A stretch of 64,000 bases of DNA from Lutibacter profundi (lineage in GTDB: Bacteria > Bacteroidota > Bacteroidia > Flavobacteriales > Flavobacteriaceae), in contig NZ_CP013355.1 of NCBI RefSeq assembly GCF_001543325.1, positions 372,001 to 436,000 on the forward strand, in the 5' to 3' direction. The notes under the pieces were generated by a model, which was not told the DNA's origin, did no database searches, and saw nothing but the letters and a program-made list of their open reading frames with translations. The position numbers and the translations under genes are program-made. Shown piece by piece: positions 8,057 to 17,385 of the stretch. Every line of letters begins with the position of its first letter. Position 1 is the stretch's first letter.

Positions 8057-11000
8057 ATGTTACAAAAAATTATTAAGCTAAGTATTAGCAATAAACTTAT
8101 TATACTATTAATAACAGCTGCCATTTTTGGATTTGGAATATTTTCTCTTACACAAATACCTATTGGTGCTGTACCTGATATAACTAACAATCAAGTACAG
8201 GTTATAACAACATCACGTAACCTATCAACTCAAGACGTTGAGCAGTTTATTACATATCCTGTAGAGTTAGAAATGGCAAATTTACCTGGAGTAAAAGAAA
8301 TACGTTCTGTATCAAAATTTGGGTTATCTGTAGTTACCATTGTTTTTGATGACGATTTAGGAACGTATTTACCAAGACAATTGATAGCTGAAAAAATAAA
8401 AACAGCTGCAGAAAAGATTCCTGAGGGCTTTGGAACTCCAGAAATGGGACCAATTACAACTGGATTAGGAGAAATTTATCAATATATTTTGGATACAAAA
8501 CCAGGATATAAAAATAAATATTCTCCAATGGAACTTAGAACTATCCAAGACTGGATAGTTAAAAGGCAACTTTCAGGAATTCCAGGAGTTGTTGAAGTAA
8601 ATACTTGGGGTGGCTTTTTAAAACAATATGAGGTTGCTTTAAACCCCGAAAAACTAAAATCAATGAATATTGAGATTACTCAAATTATTGATGCTTTAGA
8701 AAAAAATAATAGTATTGCTGGTGGTGGCTATATAGAAAAAAGTAATGAAAGTTACTTCGTTAGAGGGGAAGGAATGATAAAATCTCTCGAAGATATTAGA
8801 ACTATTGTAGTTAAGAACGTTGAGGGAATCCCTATTTTAATACAAGATGTTGCTGAAGTTAAGTTTGGCTTTGCAAATAGATTTGGCGCCATTACAGGTA
8901 ATGGAGAAGGAGAAAAAGTATTGGGACAAGTAATGATGCTTAAAGATGGAGATTCAAATAGAGTTATTGAAGCAGTTAAGCAACGTGTGGCTGAAATTCA
9001 AAAAACATTACCTGAAGGTATTTATATAAATGGTTTTTTAGAAAGAAGTGAACTAATTGGGAAAACTACTTTTACCATTGCCGAAAATCTAATTTTAGGG
9101 GTTATTATTGTAATATTTGTAGTCATCTTACTTTTAGGTAGTTTTAGATCTGGTTTAGTTGTCGCTTCTGTAATTCCTTTGTCGTTATTATTTACTCTCT
9201 CTATGATGTATATTTTTGGAGTAGATGCTAATTTAATGAGTTTAGGCGCTATAGATTTTGGAATTATTATAGACGGGGCTGTTATTATTGTAGAGTTTAT
9301 TGCCTTTAAAATTACTAGTAATAGAACTGAGTTGATGAAGCTATCAAAAAATGATAGACAAGATAGTATTGATAAAATAACTTATGATAGTAGTTCAAAA
9401 ATGATGACTTCAGCTGTTTTTGGACAACTTATTATATTAATTGTATTTATACCAATTTTATCACTGAGTGGCGTTGAAGGGAAAATGTTTAAACCCATGG
9501 CTATGGCTTTTAGTTTTGCATTAATTGGAGCTATGTTTTTATGTTTTACGTATGTACCTGTTATTGCATCTATCTTTTTAAAACCCGAAAAAGTAACAAA
9601 AAATAACATTTCAAAACGTTTAATGTCTTTCTTTTTAAGTTTATACGAACCAACAATTAAATGGGCATTAAACCATAAAAACACTGTAATTATTTCATCT
9701 GTAGCATTATTAATAGCAACAGGTATTCTTTTTAGTAGAATGGGAGGAGAGTTTATACCAACACTAGACGAAGGAGATTTTGTAATTCAACCTGTTTTAA
9801 AAACAGGAACTTCATTAACAAGAACTGTAGAAATTACAACACAGATAGAACAAATTTTATTAGATAATTTCCCTGAAGTAGCTCAAGTAGTTTCACGTAT
9901 TGGTGCTGCTGAAGTACCTACAGATCCTATGTCAATGGAGGAAAGTGATGTAATTATTAAATTAAAACCAAAAGGAGAATGGGTTTCTGCAAATACAAAA
10001 GATGAATTAGCAGATAAGTTTAAAGAAAAACTTTCAATAATTCCTGGAGTTGATTTTGAATTTACACAACCTATAGAAATGCGTTTTAATGAGTTAATTA
10101 CAGGTGTTAGAGCCGATGTTGCAATTAAGATATTTGGTGAAGACTTAACTGTTTTGGCAAGTAAAGCAACTGAAATTAAACAAAAAATAGCAAATGTTGA
10201 AGGAGCATCCGATATTATAGTTGAAAAAATTGACGGTTTACCTCAAATGACTGTTTCTTATGATAGAAAAAAAGTATCTCGGTACGGTTTAAATATCAAA
10301 GATTTAAATCAGGTAATTTCAATGGCTTTTGCAGGAGAAACTTTAGGGAGTGTTTTTGAGGGAGAGCGTAGGTTTGATTTAGTTGTAAGAATGCAATCGG
10401 GTTATAGAAAAAACATAGATGGACTTAAAAATTTATATGTTGATGCTCCTTCAGGAAATAAAATACCACTTCATGAATTGGCAACAATTGCATATACAAA
10501 AGGACCAGCAAAAATATCTAGAGACAATACTAAAAGGCGTATTGTTATAGGGGTTAATGTTAGAAATAGGGATATGGAATCAGTAGTTGAAGACATCCAA
10601 AAAATAATAGAAAAAGAAGTGAAATTACCTGTTGGTTACACCGTTTCTTATGGAGGACAGTTTGAAAATTTAAATAGCGCCAAAGCACGATTAATAATTG
10701 CACTTCCAATAGCGTTATTTCTAATTTTTATTCTATTACACTTTGCATTTAAATCTATAAAAGAAGCTCTTATGGTATTCTCTGCAATTCCTTTGTCAGC
10801 TGTAGGAGGCGTACTTTTCCTTTGGATAAGAGATTTGCCTTTTAGTATTTCTGCGGGTGTAGGGTTTATAGCATTATTTGGTATTGCTGTTTTAAATGGA
10901 ATAGTACTTATTGAGCATTTAAAAGAATTGAAAAAAAGAGGAATGGATGATATAAATGAACGCATATTATTAGGAACAAAAGAGCGTTTAAGACCCGTTA

Positions 11001-12385
11001 TATTAACTGCAGCAGCAGCAGCTTTAGGTTTTTTACCTATGGCAATATCTACAAATGCCGGAGCTGAGGTTCAAAGACCATTGGCTACGGTGGTTATTGG
11101 TGGTTTGGTAACTGCAACAATTTTAACCTTGGTAGTGCTACCTGTTTTATATGCTATTTTTGACACCAAAGAATTTAAAATTAAGAGAAAAAATAAATTT
11201 AAAATGACCATATTTTCTTTACTTATTTTGAGTCCAATAATTGCTTTTTCACAAGAAAAACCAATAACTTTAAGTGAAGCTATTTCTTTGGCTGTTAATA
11301 ATAATAAGCAGCTTAATATTAAGAAATTAGAAGTTAATAAAGATAAAAAATTGGTTAATGGAGCTTTTGAAATTGATAAAACGAGATTGTACTATACTTA
11401 TGATGAAACTAATTTAGGGGTTAATGGTAAACCATTTGAAACTTTTGGCATTGATCAAACAATTGAATTTCCAACAGTATACTTTGCGAAAAAGAAAGTA
11501 GCTAAAATAAACGCTAATTTATCGGATTTAAACTATAATATAGCGAAAGAAAACCTAATAAAAGAAGTATCTAAATCATATTATAAAATTGTTTATTTAA
11601 ATCAAAAGAAGAAATATTTAGCTCATATAGATAGTTTATATAAAAACTTTTCAATAGCAGCAAAGCGAAAATTTGAATTGGGAGAATCTAGTTATTTGGA
11701 AATGATTATTTCACAGTCAAAACACAAGCAATTTGAGGTACAGTACAATCAACTTCAAAATGATATAAATATAGCTTATGAAAGTTTTAACTTATTGCTT
11801 CAAACAAATAGAGTAACCAGAGTAAAAAATATTGGCGTAGCAAAAGTTAAATTAAAGTATTTAAATTTAAGCTCTCATTTGGTTAATAGATATTATTCAG
11901 AAAACTCAAGATTATTTAATGCTAAAAAAGGATTAGAAAAGCAACAATTATTACCCGATTTACAATTTAATTATTTTAATAGTAAAGATTTAGTCGCAAA
12001 TACATCTGTAAACAGTTTTCAGGCAGGAATTACGATACCATTGTTCTTCTTGGGAAAATCATCAAAAATTAATGCTGCCAAAATACAGGAGGATATTTCT
12101 AATGAAATGGCAATAGATTCAAGCCTGAAGCTAGCATCTAAATATGAGCGCTTATTAGAAGAACTTAATAAAAATGAATCACAGTTAAATTATTACCAAG
12201 ATAACGGAAAAAAAATGGCGTCTGAAATTTTAAAAACGGCCATACTAAGCTATAGAAATGGGGAAATAGATTTTTTTCAATACATACAAAGCATTGAAAC
12301 TGCAAGTAAAATTGAGATGGATTATTTAAACATTTTAAATGCATATAATCAAATTGTTTTAGAAATAAATTATTTAAACTTATAA
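8057..12385 (+). CDS. cusA/czcA: CusA/CzcA-family heavy-metal RND efflux pump fused to a TolC-like outer-membrane domain
   Basis: Residues 1 to about 1040 form a complete heavy-metal RND pump: TM1 at about 15-33, porter domains, and the TM4 proton-relay segment DFGIIIDGAVIIVE, which resembles CzcA-type divalent-cation pumps more than the Cu/Ag-type CusA. After the last pump helix (VVLPVLYAIFDTKEF) the same frame continues into a signal-peptide-like segment (MTIFSLLILSPIIAFSQ, from Met1050) and about 375 residues of helical TolC/CzcC-type protein. The join is well known in Flavobacteriaceae. Met1050 (ATG at 11204) could allow a separate outer-membrane product. The adaptor gene follows after 2 bases. 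The exported metal is not certain. Confidence 0.9.
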   Translation: MLQKIIKLSISNKLIILLITAAIFGFGIFSLTQIPIGAVPDITNNQVQVITTSRNLSTQDVEQFITYPVELEMANLPGVKEIRSVSKFGLSVVTIVFDDDLGTYLPRQLIAEKIKTAAEKIPEGFGTPEMGPITTGLGEIYQYILDTKPGYKNKYSPMELRTIQDWIVKRQLSGIPGVVEVNTWGGFLKQYEVALNPEKLKSMNIEITQIIDALEKNNSIAGGGYIEKSNESYFVRGEGMIKSLEDIRTIVVKNVEGIPILIQDVAEVKFGFANRFGAITGNGEGEKVLGQVMMLKDGDSNRVIEAVKQRVAEIQKTLPEGIYINGFLERSELIGKTTFTIAENLILGVIIVIFVVILLLGSFRSGLVVASVIPLSLLFTLSMMYIFGVDANLMSLGAIDFGIIIDGAVIIVEFIAFKITSNRTELMKLSKNDRQDSIDKITYDSSSKMMTSAVFGQLIILIVFIPILSLSGVEGKMFKPMAMAFSFALIGAMFLCFTYVPVIASIFLKPEKVTKNNISKRLMSFFLSLYEPTIKWALNHKNTVIISSVALLIATGILFSRMGGEFIPTLDEGDFVIQPVLKTGTSLTRTVEITTQIEQILLDNFPEVAQVVSRIGAAEVPTDPMSMEESDVIIKLKPKGEWVSANTKDELADKFKEKLSIIPGVDFEFTQPIEMRFNELITGVRADVAIKIFGEDLTVLASKATEIKQKIANVEGASDIIVEKIDGLPQMTVSYDRKKVSRYGLNIKDLNQVISMAFAGETLGSVFEGERRFDLVVRMQSGYRKNIDGLKNLYVDAPSGNKIPLHELATIAYTKGPAKISRDNTKRRIVIGVNVRNRDMESVVEDIQKIIEKEVKLPVGYTVSYGGQFENLNSAKARLIIALPIALFLIFILLHFAFKSIKEALMVFSAIPLSAVGGVLFLWIRDLPFSISAGVGFIALFGIAVLNGIVLIEHLKELKKRGMDDINERILLGTKERLRPVILTAAAAALGFLPMAISTNAGAEVQRPLATVVIGGLVTATILTLVVLPVLYAIFDTKEFKIKRKNKFKMTIFSLLILSPIIAFSQEKPITLSEAISLAVNNNKQLNIKKLEVNKDKKLVNGAFEIDKTRLYYTYDETNLGVNGKPFETFGIDQTIEFPTVYFAKKKVAKINANLSDLNYNIAKENLIKEVSKSYYKIVYLNQKKKYLAHIDSLYKNFSIAAKRKFELGESSYLEMIISQSKHKQFEVQYNQLQNDINIAYESFNLLLQTNRVTRVKNIGVAKVKLKYLNLSSHLVNRYYSENSRLFNAKKGLEKQQLLPDLQFNYFNSKDLVANTSVNSFQAGITIPLFFLGKSSKINAAKIQEDISNEMAIDSSLKLASKYERLLEELNKNESQLNYYQDNGKKMASEILKTAILSYRNGEIDFFQYIQSIETASKIEMDYLNILNAYNQIVLEINYLNL

Positions 12386-12387
12386 AA

Positions 12388-13521
12388 ATGAAAAATCACA
12401 TATTAAAAATAGCATTCCTTTTTTTTATAATTAGTACAGTTTCTTGTAAAAATTCAAAAACTGAAGAAATACCTGTTGATATTATAAAAAAAGATAATAG
12501 CCTTGTTGAAATTACTTCCTCTCAGTTTGAAAATTCAAAAATGGAATTAGGGAAAATTTCAAAGCAACTTTTTACAGAAACTATTAAAACAAATGGATAT
12601 ATAGATGTGCCTCCAGCAAACCGTGCAAAAGTAAGTGCTATAATTGGAGGATATGTTAAGAAATCTCCGTTACTAGTTGGTGATAGGGTAACCAAAGGAC
12701 AATTATTATTAACTATTGAGAACCCAGATTTTATTGAAATACAACAAAATTATTTAGAAATTTCTGAGAAATTAACCTATCTAAAATCTGAATATAATAG
12801 GCAAAAAATCTTATTTGATGAAAACATCACTTCGAAAAAAAACTATTTAAAAGCAGAAAGTGATTATAAAAGTTCTGTAGCTTTACTTAACGGATTGGCC
12901 GCAAAGTTGAAAATGATTAATATCAACCCCTTAAGTGTAAAAGCGGGTAAAATAACATCAATAGTGCCAATTTACGCTCCAATAAGTGGAAGTGTAACCG
13001 CTGTTTATACAAATGTAGGAGAATTTATGAATGCATCAGATGTTTTGTTGGAAATAATAAATAACGAACATAAACACCTTGAGTTAATTGTATTTGAAAA
13101 AGAAATTTTAAAAATTAGAGAAAAACAGCCAATTTTATTTAAAATTCCTGAGTCTTCTTCAGAAAAATATAAAGCTAAAGTTTTCTTAGTTGGAAAATCA
13201 ATTGATAAAAATAGAACAGTTAGGGTGCATGGACACCTAGAAAACGAAGATGTACCTTTTATAGTAGGTATGTTTGTTGAAGCGAAGATTATTACCAACT
13301 CTGTTGAAAAACAAGCATTACCTATTGAAACTGTTCTTGAAAAAGATGGCGAATATTTTGTTTTGGTGTTGAGAGAAAAAAATAATGAAACATATAAATT
13401 TGAAAAAATAAAAGTTGAAATTGGAGAAAAAAATGAAGATTGGATTGAAATATTAGACAATAACTTAGAAAATATACAAATTTTAACAAAAGGAGCTTTT
13501 TTACCATTGGAGAAAGGTTAA
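12388..13521 (+). CDS. cusB/czcB: RND efflux periplasmic adaptor (CusB/CzcB, HlyD family) lipoprotein
   Basis: The 377-residue protein starts with a lipoprotein signal peptide (lipobox STVSC, Cys about 20). It has a barrel-sandwich/lipoyl-like motif (GGYVKKSPLLVGDRVTKGQ), a long helical hairpin (about 110-170), the second lipoyl half (IYAPISGSVTAVY) and a beta barrel (IVGMFVEAKI). Such adaptors bridge inner-membrane pump and outer-membrane channel. Because the channel is fused to the pump in the preceding gene, this pair forms the complete tripartite system. The stop is followed by the promoter of the next gene. Confidence 0.9.
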   Translation: MKNHILKIAFLFFIISTVSCKNSKTEEIPVDIIKKDNSLVEITSSQFENSKMELGKISKQLFTETIKTNGYIDVPPANRAKVSAIIGGYVKKSPLLVGDRVTKGQLLLTIENPDFIEIQQNYLEISEKLTYLKSEYNRQKILFDENITSKKNYLKAESDYKSSVALLNGLAAKLKMININPLSVKAGKITSIVPIYAPISGSVTAVYTNVGEFMNASDVLLEIINNEHKHLELIVFEKEILKIREKQPILFKIPESSSEKYKAKVFLVGKSIDKNRTVRVHGHLENEDVPFIVGMFVEAKIITNSVEKQALPIETVLEKDGEYFVLVLREKNNETYKFEKIKVEIGEKNEDWIEILDNNLENIQILTKGAFLPLEKG

Positions 13522-13576
13522 ACTGTTTATTGTTACTAAATAGTATTTAAAATTAAATTTAATGAATTCTATTTTG

Positions 13577-13584
13577 TATTTTTG
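13577..13584 (+). promoter_or_regulatory. -7 box (TATTTTTG) upstream of prohibitin gene
   Basis: It matches TAnnTTTG and lies 22 bases before the ATG at 13607, downstream of a possible in-frame ATG at 13562; this decides the start for 13607. Confidence 0.6.
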
Positions 13585-13606
13585 GCTAAATCTAAAAAAA
13601 CTAAAA

Positions 13607-14440
13607 ATGAGCGATAACGGACAGTTAAAATTACCAAAATCAATAATGCCTATCATTATATTAGTGATAGTTGTTATAATATTTTTATCAAAGTCTACAA
13701 TTACCATTGATTCAGGAGAAGTAGGAGTTTTATATAAAACTTTTGGAGGCGGAGTTGTTACAGATGAAGCACCTTTGGGAGAAGGCTTTCATATAGTTGC
13801 ACCTTGGAATAAAGTTTTTGTATACAATGTAAGACAGCAAGAATTGTTTGAAAGAGAGATGTCTGTATTATCTTCAAATGGACTTGAAATTAAATTAGAT
13901 GCTTCTGTATTATATCAACCTACAGCAGCTACAGTTGGATTTTTACATCAAACAAGAGGTTCAGATTATTTAAATAGTGTAATTATACCTGCAATTAGAT
14001 CAGCAACAAGAAGTGTTGTTGGTAGATATACACCAGAACAATTATATTCAACAAAAAGAGATGCGATACAGGCAGAAATTTTTGAAGAAACAAAAAAAAT
14101 TATTGAACCTCAATATATACAACTAAATTCAGTTTTAGTGAGAGATGTAACACTTCCTCCTACAATCAAAACAGCAATTGAACGTAAACTAAAGCAAGAA
14201 CAAGAATCTTTAGAGTATGAATTTAGATTGGTAACAGCATCAAAAGAAGCTGAAAAAGTACGTATTGAAGCACAAGGAAAAGCAGATGCTAACCGTATTT
14301 TAAGTGCATCACTTAACGATAAAATTTTACGTGATAAAGGTATTGAAGCTACTATAAAATTAGCTGAATCTCCTAATAGTAAAGTTATTGTTATAGGTTC
14401 AGGAAAAGGTGGTTTACCTATTATTTTAGGAAATCAATAA
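13607..14440 (+). CDS. Prohibitin (SPFH/Band 7) family membrane protein
   Basis: The 277 residues carry one N-terminal membrane helix (about 10-30) followed by a Band 7 domain (GEVGVLYKTFGGG through SVLVRDVTLPPTIKTAIERK) and a charged coiled-coil tail (EQESLEYEFRLVTASKEAEKVRIEAQGKADANR). Prohibitins form ring-like membrane scaffolds and often modulate FtsH-type proteases; the role here is not shown by neighbours. The start at 13607 is preferred over 13562 because a -7 box lies between them. A strong palindromic terminator follows. Confidence 0.9.
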   Translation: MSDNGQLKLPKSIMPIIILVIVVIIFLSKSTITIDSGEVGVLYKTFGGGVVTDEAPLGEGFHIVAPWNKVFVYNVRQQELFEREMSVLSSNGLEIKLDASVLYQPTAATVGFLHQTRGSDYLNSVIIPAIRSATRSVVGRYTPEQLYSTKRDAIQAEIFEETKKIIEPQYIQLNSVLVRDVTLPPTIKTAIERKLKQEQESLEYEFRLVTASKEAEKVRIEAQGKADANRILSASLNDKILRDKGIEATIKLAESPNSKVIVIGSGKGGLPIILGNQ

Positions 14441-14460
14441 TAATTTATAGTTAACTTTTA

Positions 14461-14498
14461 AAAAAGACCGTCTGAAAATATTTTCAGACGGTCTTTTT
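14461..14498. terminator. Bidirectional terminator between prohibitin and glycerate kinase
   Basis: A perfect palindrome (18-bp arms around TA) with A- and T-runs can terminate both converging units. Its right half encodes the last codons and TGA stop of glycerate kinase on the minus strand. Confidence 0.88.
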
Positions 14499-15620
14499 TA
14501 TTGCCTGAATTAAGTTATGAGCGATATTTGTAACGTGACTTGAAGCATTTTGGGTAGCATCTTCAATAGTTACACCTAAATCTAGAATTGCATGAATAGA
14601 TGAAGGGTTTAAATTTTCTTGAACTAATTCTTTATCTTTAATAACTCCTGAAATAATAGAAAAGGGGATGTTATTTTGAGTAGCAATAACACTAATACCT
14701 TTAATTACTTTTCCTTCAAGAGTTTGTTTATCAACACTTCCTTCTCCTGTAATTATTAAATCTATTTTAGAGTTTAAATGCTTTTTGAATTTGGTTTGCT
14801 CTATCATAAAATCAATTCCTGATTTTATATTGGCATTTAAAAAACATACTGCGCCAGCACCCAATCCACCTGCAGCTCCAGCTCCAGCTCCTTCAATGGT
14901 ATTCACAGATTTACCGAAGTGATTTTTAACTTGTTTACTGAAATTTAGCAAGCCTAAATCTAGCATTTCAATTTCTTCAGCAGAAGCTCCTTTTTGACTT
15001 CCGTAGGCAAAAGCAGCTCCATTTTTGCCATACAATGGGTTTTTAACATCACAAACAACGGTAAAGTTAATGTTGGTCAAATCAAAAAGTATATTTTCTT
15101 TTTTTATTTTGGTTATATTTATTAATTCTTTTCCTATTGGAGTAATTAATTCATTTTTGGTGTTGTAAAACTCATAACCTAAGGCTGTAGCCATACCAAT
15201 ACCAGCATCGTTTGTAGCACTTCCTCCAATAAAAAGCACAATATTTTTAAAACCCTTTTCCAGTGCATCTAAAATTAATTGTCCTGTACCAATAGTTGAA
15301 GTATAATAACAATTTTGCTGATGTTTTTCTAATAATTGGAGTCCGGAAGCACTAGACATTTCAATAAAAGCGGTATCACTTGATACATTGTAATTTGCAG
15401 CAATATACTTGAACAAAGGGTTTTTTACAAGTACAGAAATGGTCTCTAATTTAAAATAGTTTTGTAAAATATCTAATGTACCTTCACCGCCATCGGCAAG
15501 AGGGTGTTTAATGGTTTCAATTGTAGAATCAAATTTTTTAATACCTTTTTCAACTGCATCACAAACATCTTGTGCAGAAAGGGAACCTTTAAATTTATCA
15601 GGAGCAATAATAATTTTCAT
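14484..15620 (-). CDS. glxK: Glycerate kinase (GlxK/GarK type)
   Basis: The 378-residue protein begins with the family signature MKIIIAPDKFKGSLSAQDVCDA and contains HPLADGGEGTLDIL, GGSATNDAGIGMATALGYEF and GAGAAGGLGAG, all typical of class-I glycerate kinases that make 2-phosphoglycerate from D-glycerate and ATP. It is the last gene of the operon 23074-14484 and starts 8 bases after the GH13 phosphorylase stop. In this setting it would capture the glycerate released from glucosylglycerate or mannosylglycerate and feed it to glycolysis. The terminator palindrome overlaps its 3' end. Confidence 0.93.
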   Translation of the reverse strand: MKIIIAPDKFKGSLSAQDVCDAVEKGIKKFDSTIETIKHPLADGGEGTLDILQNYFKLETISVLVKNPLFKYIAANYNVSSDTAFIEMSSASGLQLLEKHQQNCYYTSTIGTGQLILDALEKGFKNIVLFIGGSATNDAGIGMATALGYEFYNTKNELITPIGKELINITKIKKENILFDLTNINFTVVCDVKNPLYGKNGAAFAYGSQKGASAEEIEMLDLGLLNFSKQVKNHFGKSVNTIEGAGAGAAGGLGAGAVCFLNANIKSGIDFMIEQTKFKKHLNSKIDLIITGEGSVDKQTLEGKVIKGISVIATQNNIPFSIISGVIKDKELVQENLNPSSIHAILDLGVTIEDATQNASSHVTNIAHNLIQAIKKTV

Positions 15621-15628
15621 TTATGTTG

Positions 15629-17323
15629 TTATTTTTCTTTAAACCAAGCATAATTGTGTGGCTCAATTTTCCAAGTATTTTCTACTAACTCTTCATTATT
15701 TAATAAATCAACTGCATTTTTTGCTAAAGCATTTATTTTAATCAATGTATTGCTAAAGTTAAAAACTGTGTAAATAATTTCTTTATTGAACTGTCTTTTT
15801 ATGACAAATATTTTATGGTTTTCAAGATTAAAGTATTCCGCTTTACCAAACGGATTAAAGGCCTTTTCATTGGTTCTAACCTTTAAGAGTTTTTTATAAG
15901 AAGTGTAAACTTTATTTCTTAAGCCTCCAAAAATTTTAAGTTCTTTAGAAATTTCTTCAAAAATAAGTTTTTCTCTGTTTATTCTTCTTTTAATACCCGA
16001 TTCTTCAACGCCTTTATAATAATTACGGGAGCCAACTAACGAATGAAAATAAATACCTGGCACACCAGGCATTGCAAGCATAACAGCTTGTGTAAGTAAC
16101 ATTTTGCGTATAATGGTTTCTTCATTATCACTTTCGGTACTCAATAAATCCATATAGTTGCAATTCAATTCATAAGGAGATTGGGTACCGTCTTCGTTGT
16201 TTTTGTACCCAACTTGTCCGCCACGTTTTTCAGCATGATGTGCTAATTCATTTATTTCTTCACTAGAAATAATATTTTGAAGCGGTCGCATACCTATACC
16301 ATCATGACTGGCGGTGAAATTGAAAAAACACACTTTATTACTTGGAAGTTCTAATGAGTTTGCCCATTTAGAAAGTACTTTTGTATTTCCTTTTATAATT
16401 GAATAAACTAATAAAGGAGCTAAGGTAAAATTATATACCAAATCAGCTTCATCTTGTCCATTTCCAAAATAGGAAATATTTTCTTTATGCGGAACGTTAG
16501 TTTCTGTAATAAGAAAAACGTTGTTTGTTAATGTCTTAATTATCTGTTTATACAATTTAATAATTGTATGAGTTTCAGTTAAATGAATACAAGATGTTCC
16601 AATTTTTTTCCATAAAAAAGCAATAGCATCCAATCGTATAAATTTTGCATTTTTTGAAGCATAGAATAACAAAACATCTAAAACTGCAATAAAAACTTCG
16701 GGTGCTGCATAATTTAAATCTACCTGATCTTCACTAAAAGTAGTCCATATATGCTTTTCAACTCCATGTGTATTTTTAAAAGGTGTTAATAGCGGTAAAG
16801 CTCTAGGACGAACTACCATAGATAGGTTTTCATTTGGGGTAACAGCTAAAAAAAAATCTTTATATTCACTATCTTCGGCTAAAAATGATTTGAACCATTG
16901 TGAAGATTTAGACATGTGATTTACTACTGCATCAAACATTAAATTACTACGATTAGATAGGTTTGAAATATCATTCCAACTCCCTAAATTTGAATCTACT
17001 TCAAAATAATCTGTAACAGAAAATCCATCATCTGATGTGTATGGAAAAAATGGTAAAATGTGTGTAGTATTAATTTCAGGTAAACAAAATTCATCCACAA
17101 ACTGTTTTAATGTTTGCAAATGAGTTTGACCTTGTTTTTGTACATTATCTCCATAGGTAATTAGAATCACGTCCTTTTCATTTAAAGGATTATTTGTCGC
17201 ATTAATTTTTGTCCTATATTTTTCAATTAATTGTTCTATATGCTTGTAAACCCAATTAGAACGATCTCCGTAAAGGTCTTTTAGGGAGTTAATTATAGTT
17301 GCTTTATTTAAAGGTTTTGTCAT
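15629..17323 (-). CDS. GH13 subfamily 18 phosphorylase, probable glucosylglycerate phosphorylase
   Basis: The 564-residue protein is a sucrose-phosphorylase-type GH13 enzyme: opening LITYGDNVQ, HILPFFPYTSDDGFSVTDY, region I DAVVNH (131-136), nucleophile Asp232 in RLDAIAFLWK, acid/base Glu274 in LITETNVPH and HD (340-341) in FTASHDGIGMRP. Known GH13_18 members phosphorolyse sucrose, sucrose 6-phosphate, glucosylglycerate or glucosylglycerol; E. coli YcjM acts on glucosylglycerate and has a similar length. Pairing with glycerate kinase and a GH63 mannosyl/glucosylglycerate-type hydrolase favours glucosylglycerate, giving glucose 1-phosphate plus glycerate. The substrate assignment is inference from context; membership of GH13_18 is fairly sure. 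Confidence 0.85.
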   Translation of the reverse strand: MTKPLNKATIINSLKDLYGDRSNWVYKHIEQLIEKYRTKINATNNPLNEKDVILITYGDNVQKQGQTHLQTLKQFVDEFCLPEINTTHILPFFPYTSDDGFSVTDYFEVDSNLGSWNDISNLSNRSNLMFDAVVNHMSKSSQWFKSFLAEDSEYKDFFLAVTPNENLSMVVRPRALPLLTPFKNTHGVEKHIWTTFSEDQVDLNYAAPEVFIAVLDVLLFYASKNAKFIRLDAIAFLWKKIGTSCIHLTETHTIIKLYKQIIKTLTNNVFLITETNVPHKENISYFGNGQDEADLVYNFTLAPLLVYSIIKGNTKVLSKWANSLELPSNKVCFFNFTASHDGIGMRPLQNIISSEEINELAHHAEKRGGQVGYKNNEDGTQSPYELNCNYMDLLSTESDNEETIIRKMLLTQAVMLAMPGVPGIYFHSLVGSRNYYKGVEESGIKRRINREKLIFEEISKELKIFGGLRNKVYTSYKKLLKVRTNEKAFNPFGKAEYFNLENHKIFVIKRQFNKEIIYTVFNFSNTLIKINALAKNAVDLLNNEELVENTWKIEPHNYAWFKEK

Positions 17324-17385
17324 AAATATTGATAAAACAGATTGTTATAAATACAGATTAATAGTATTAATAATTAGATTTGAGA

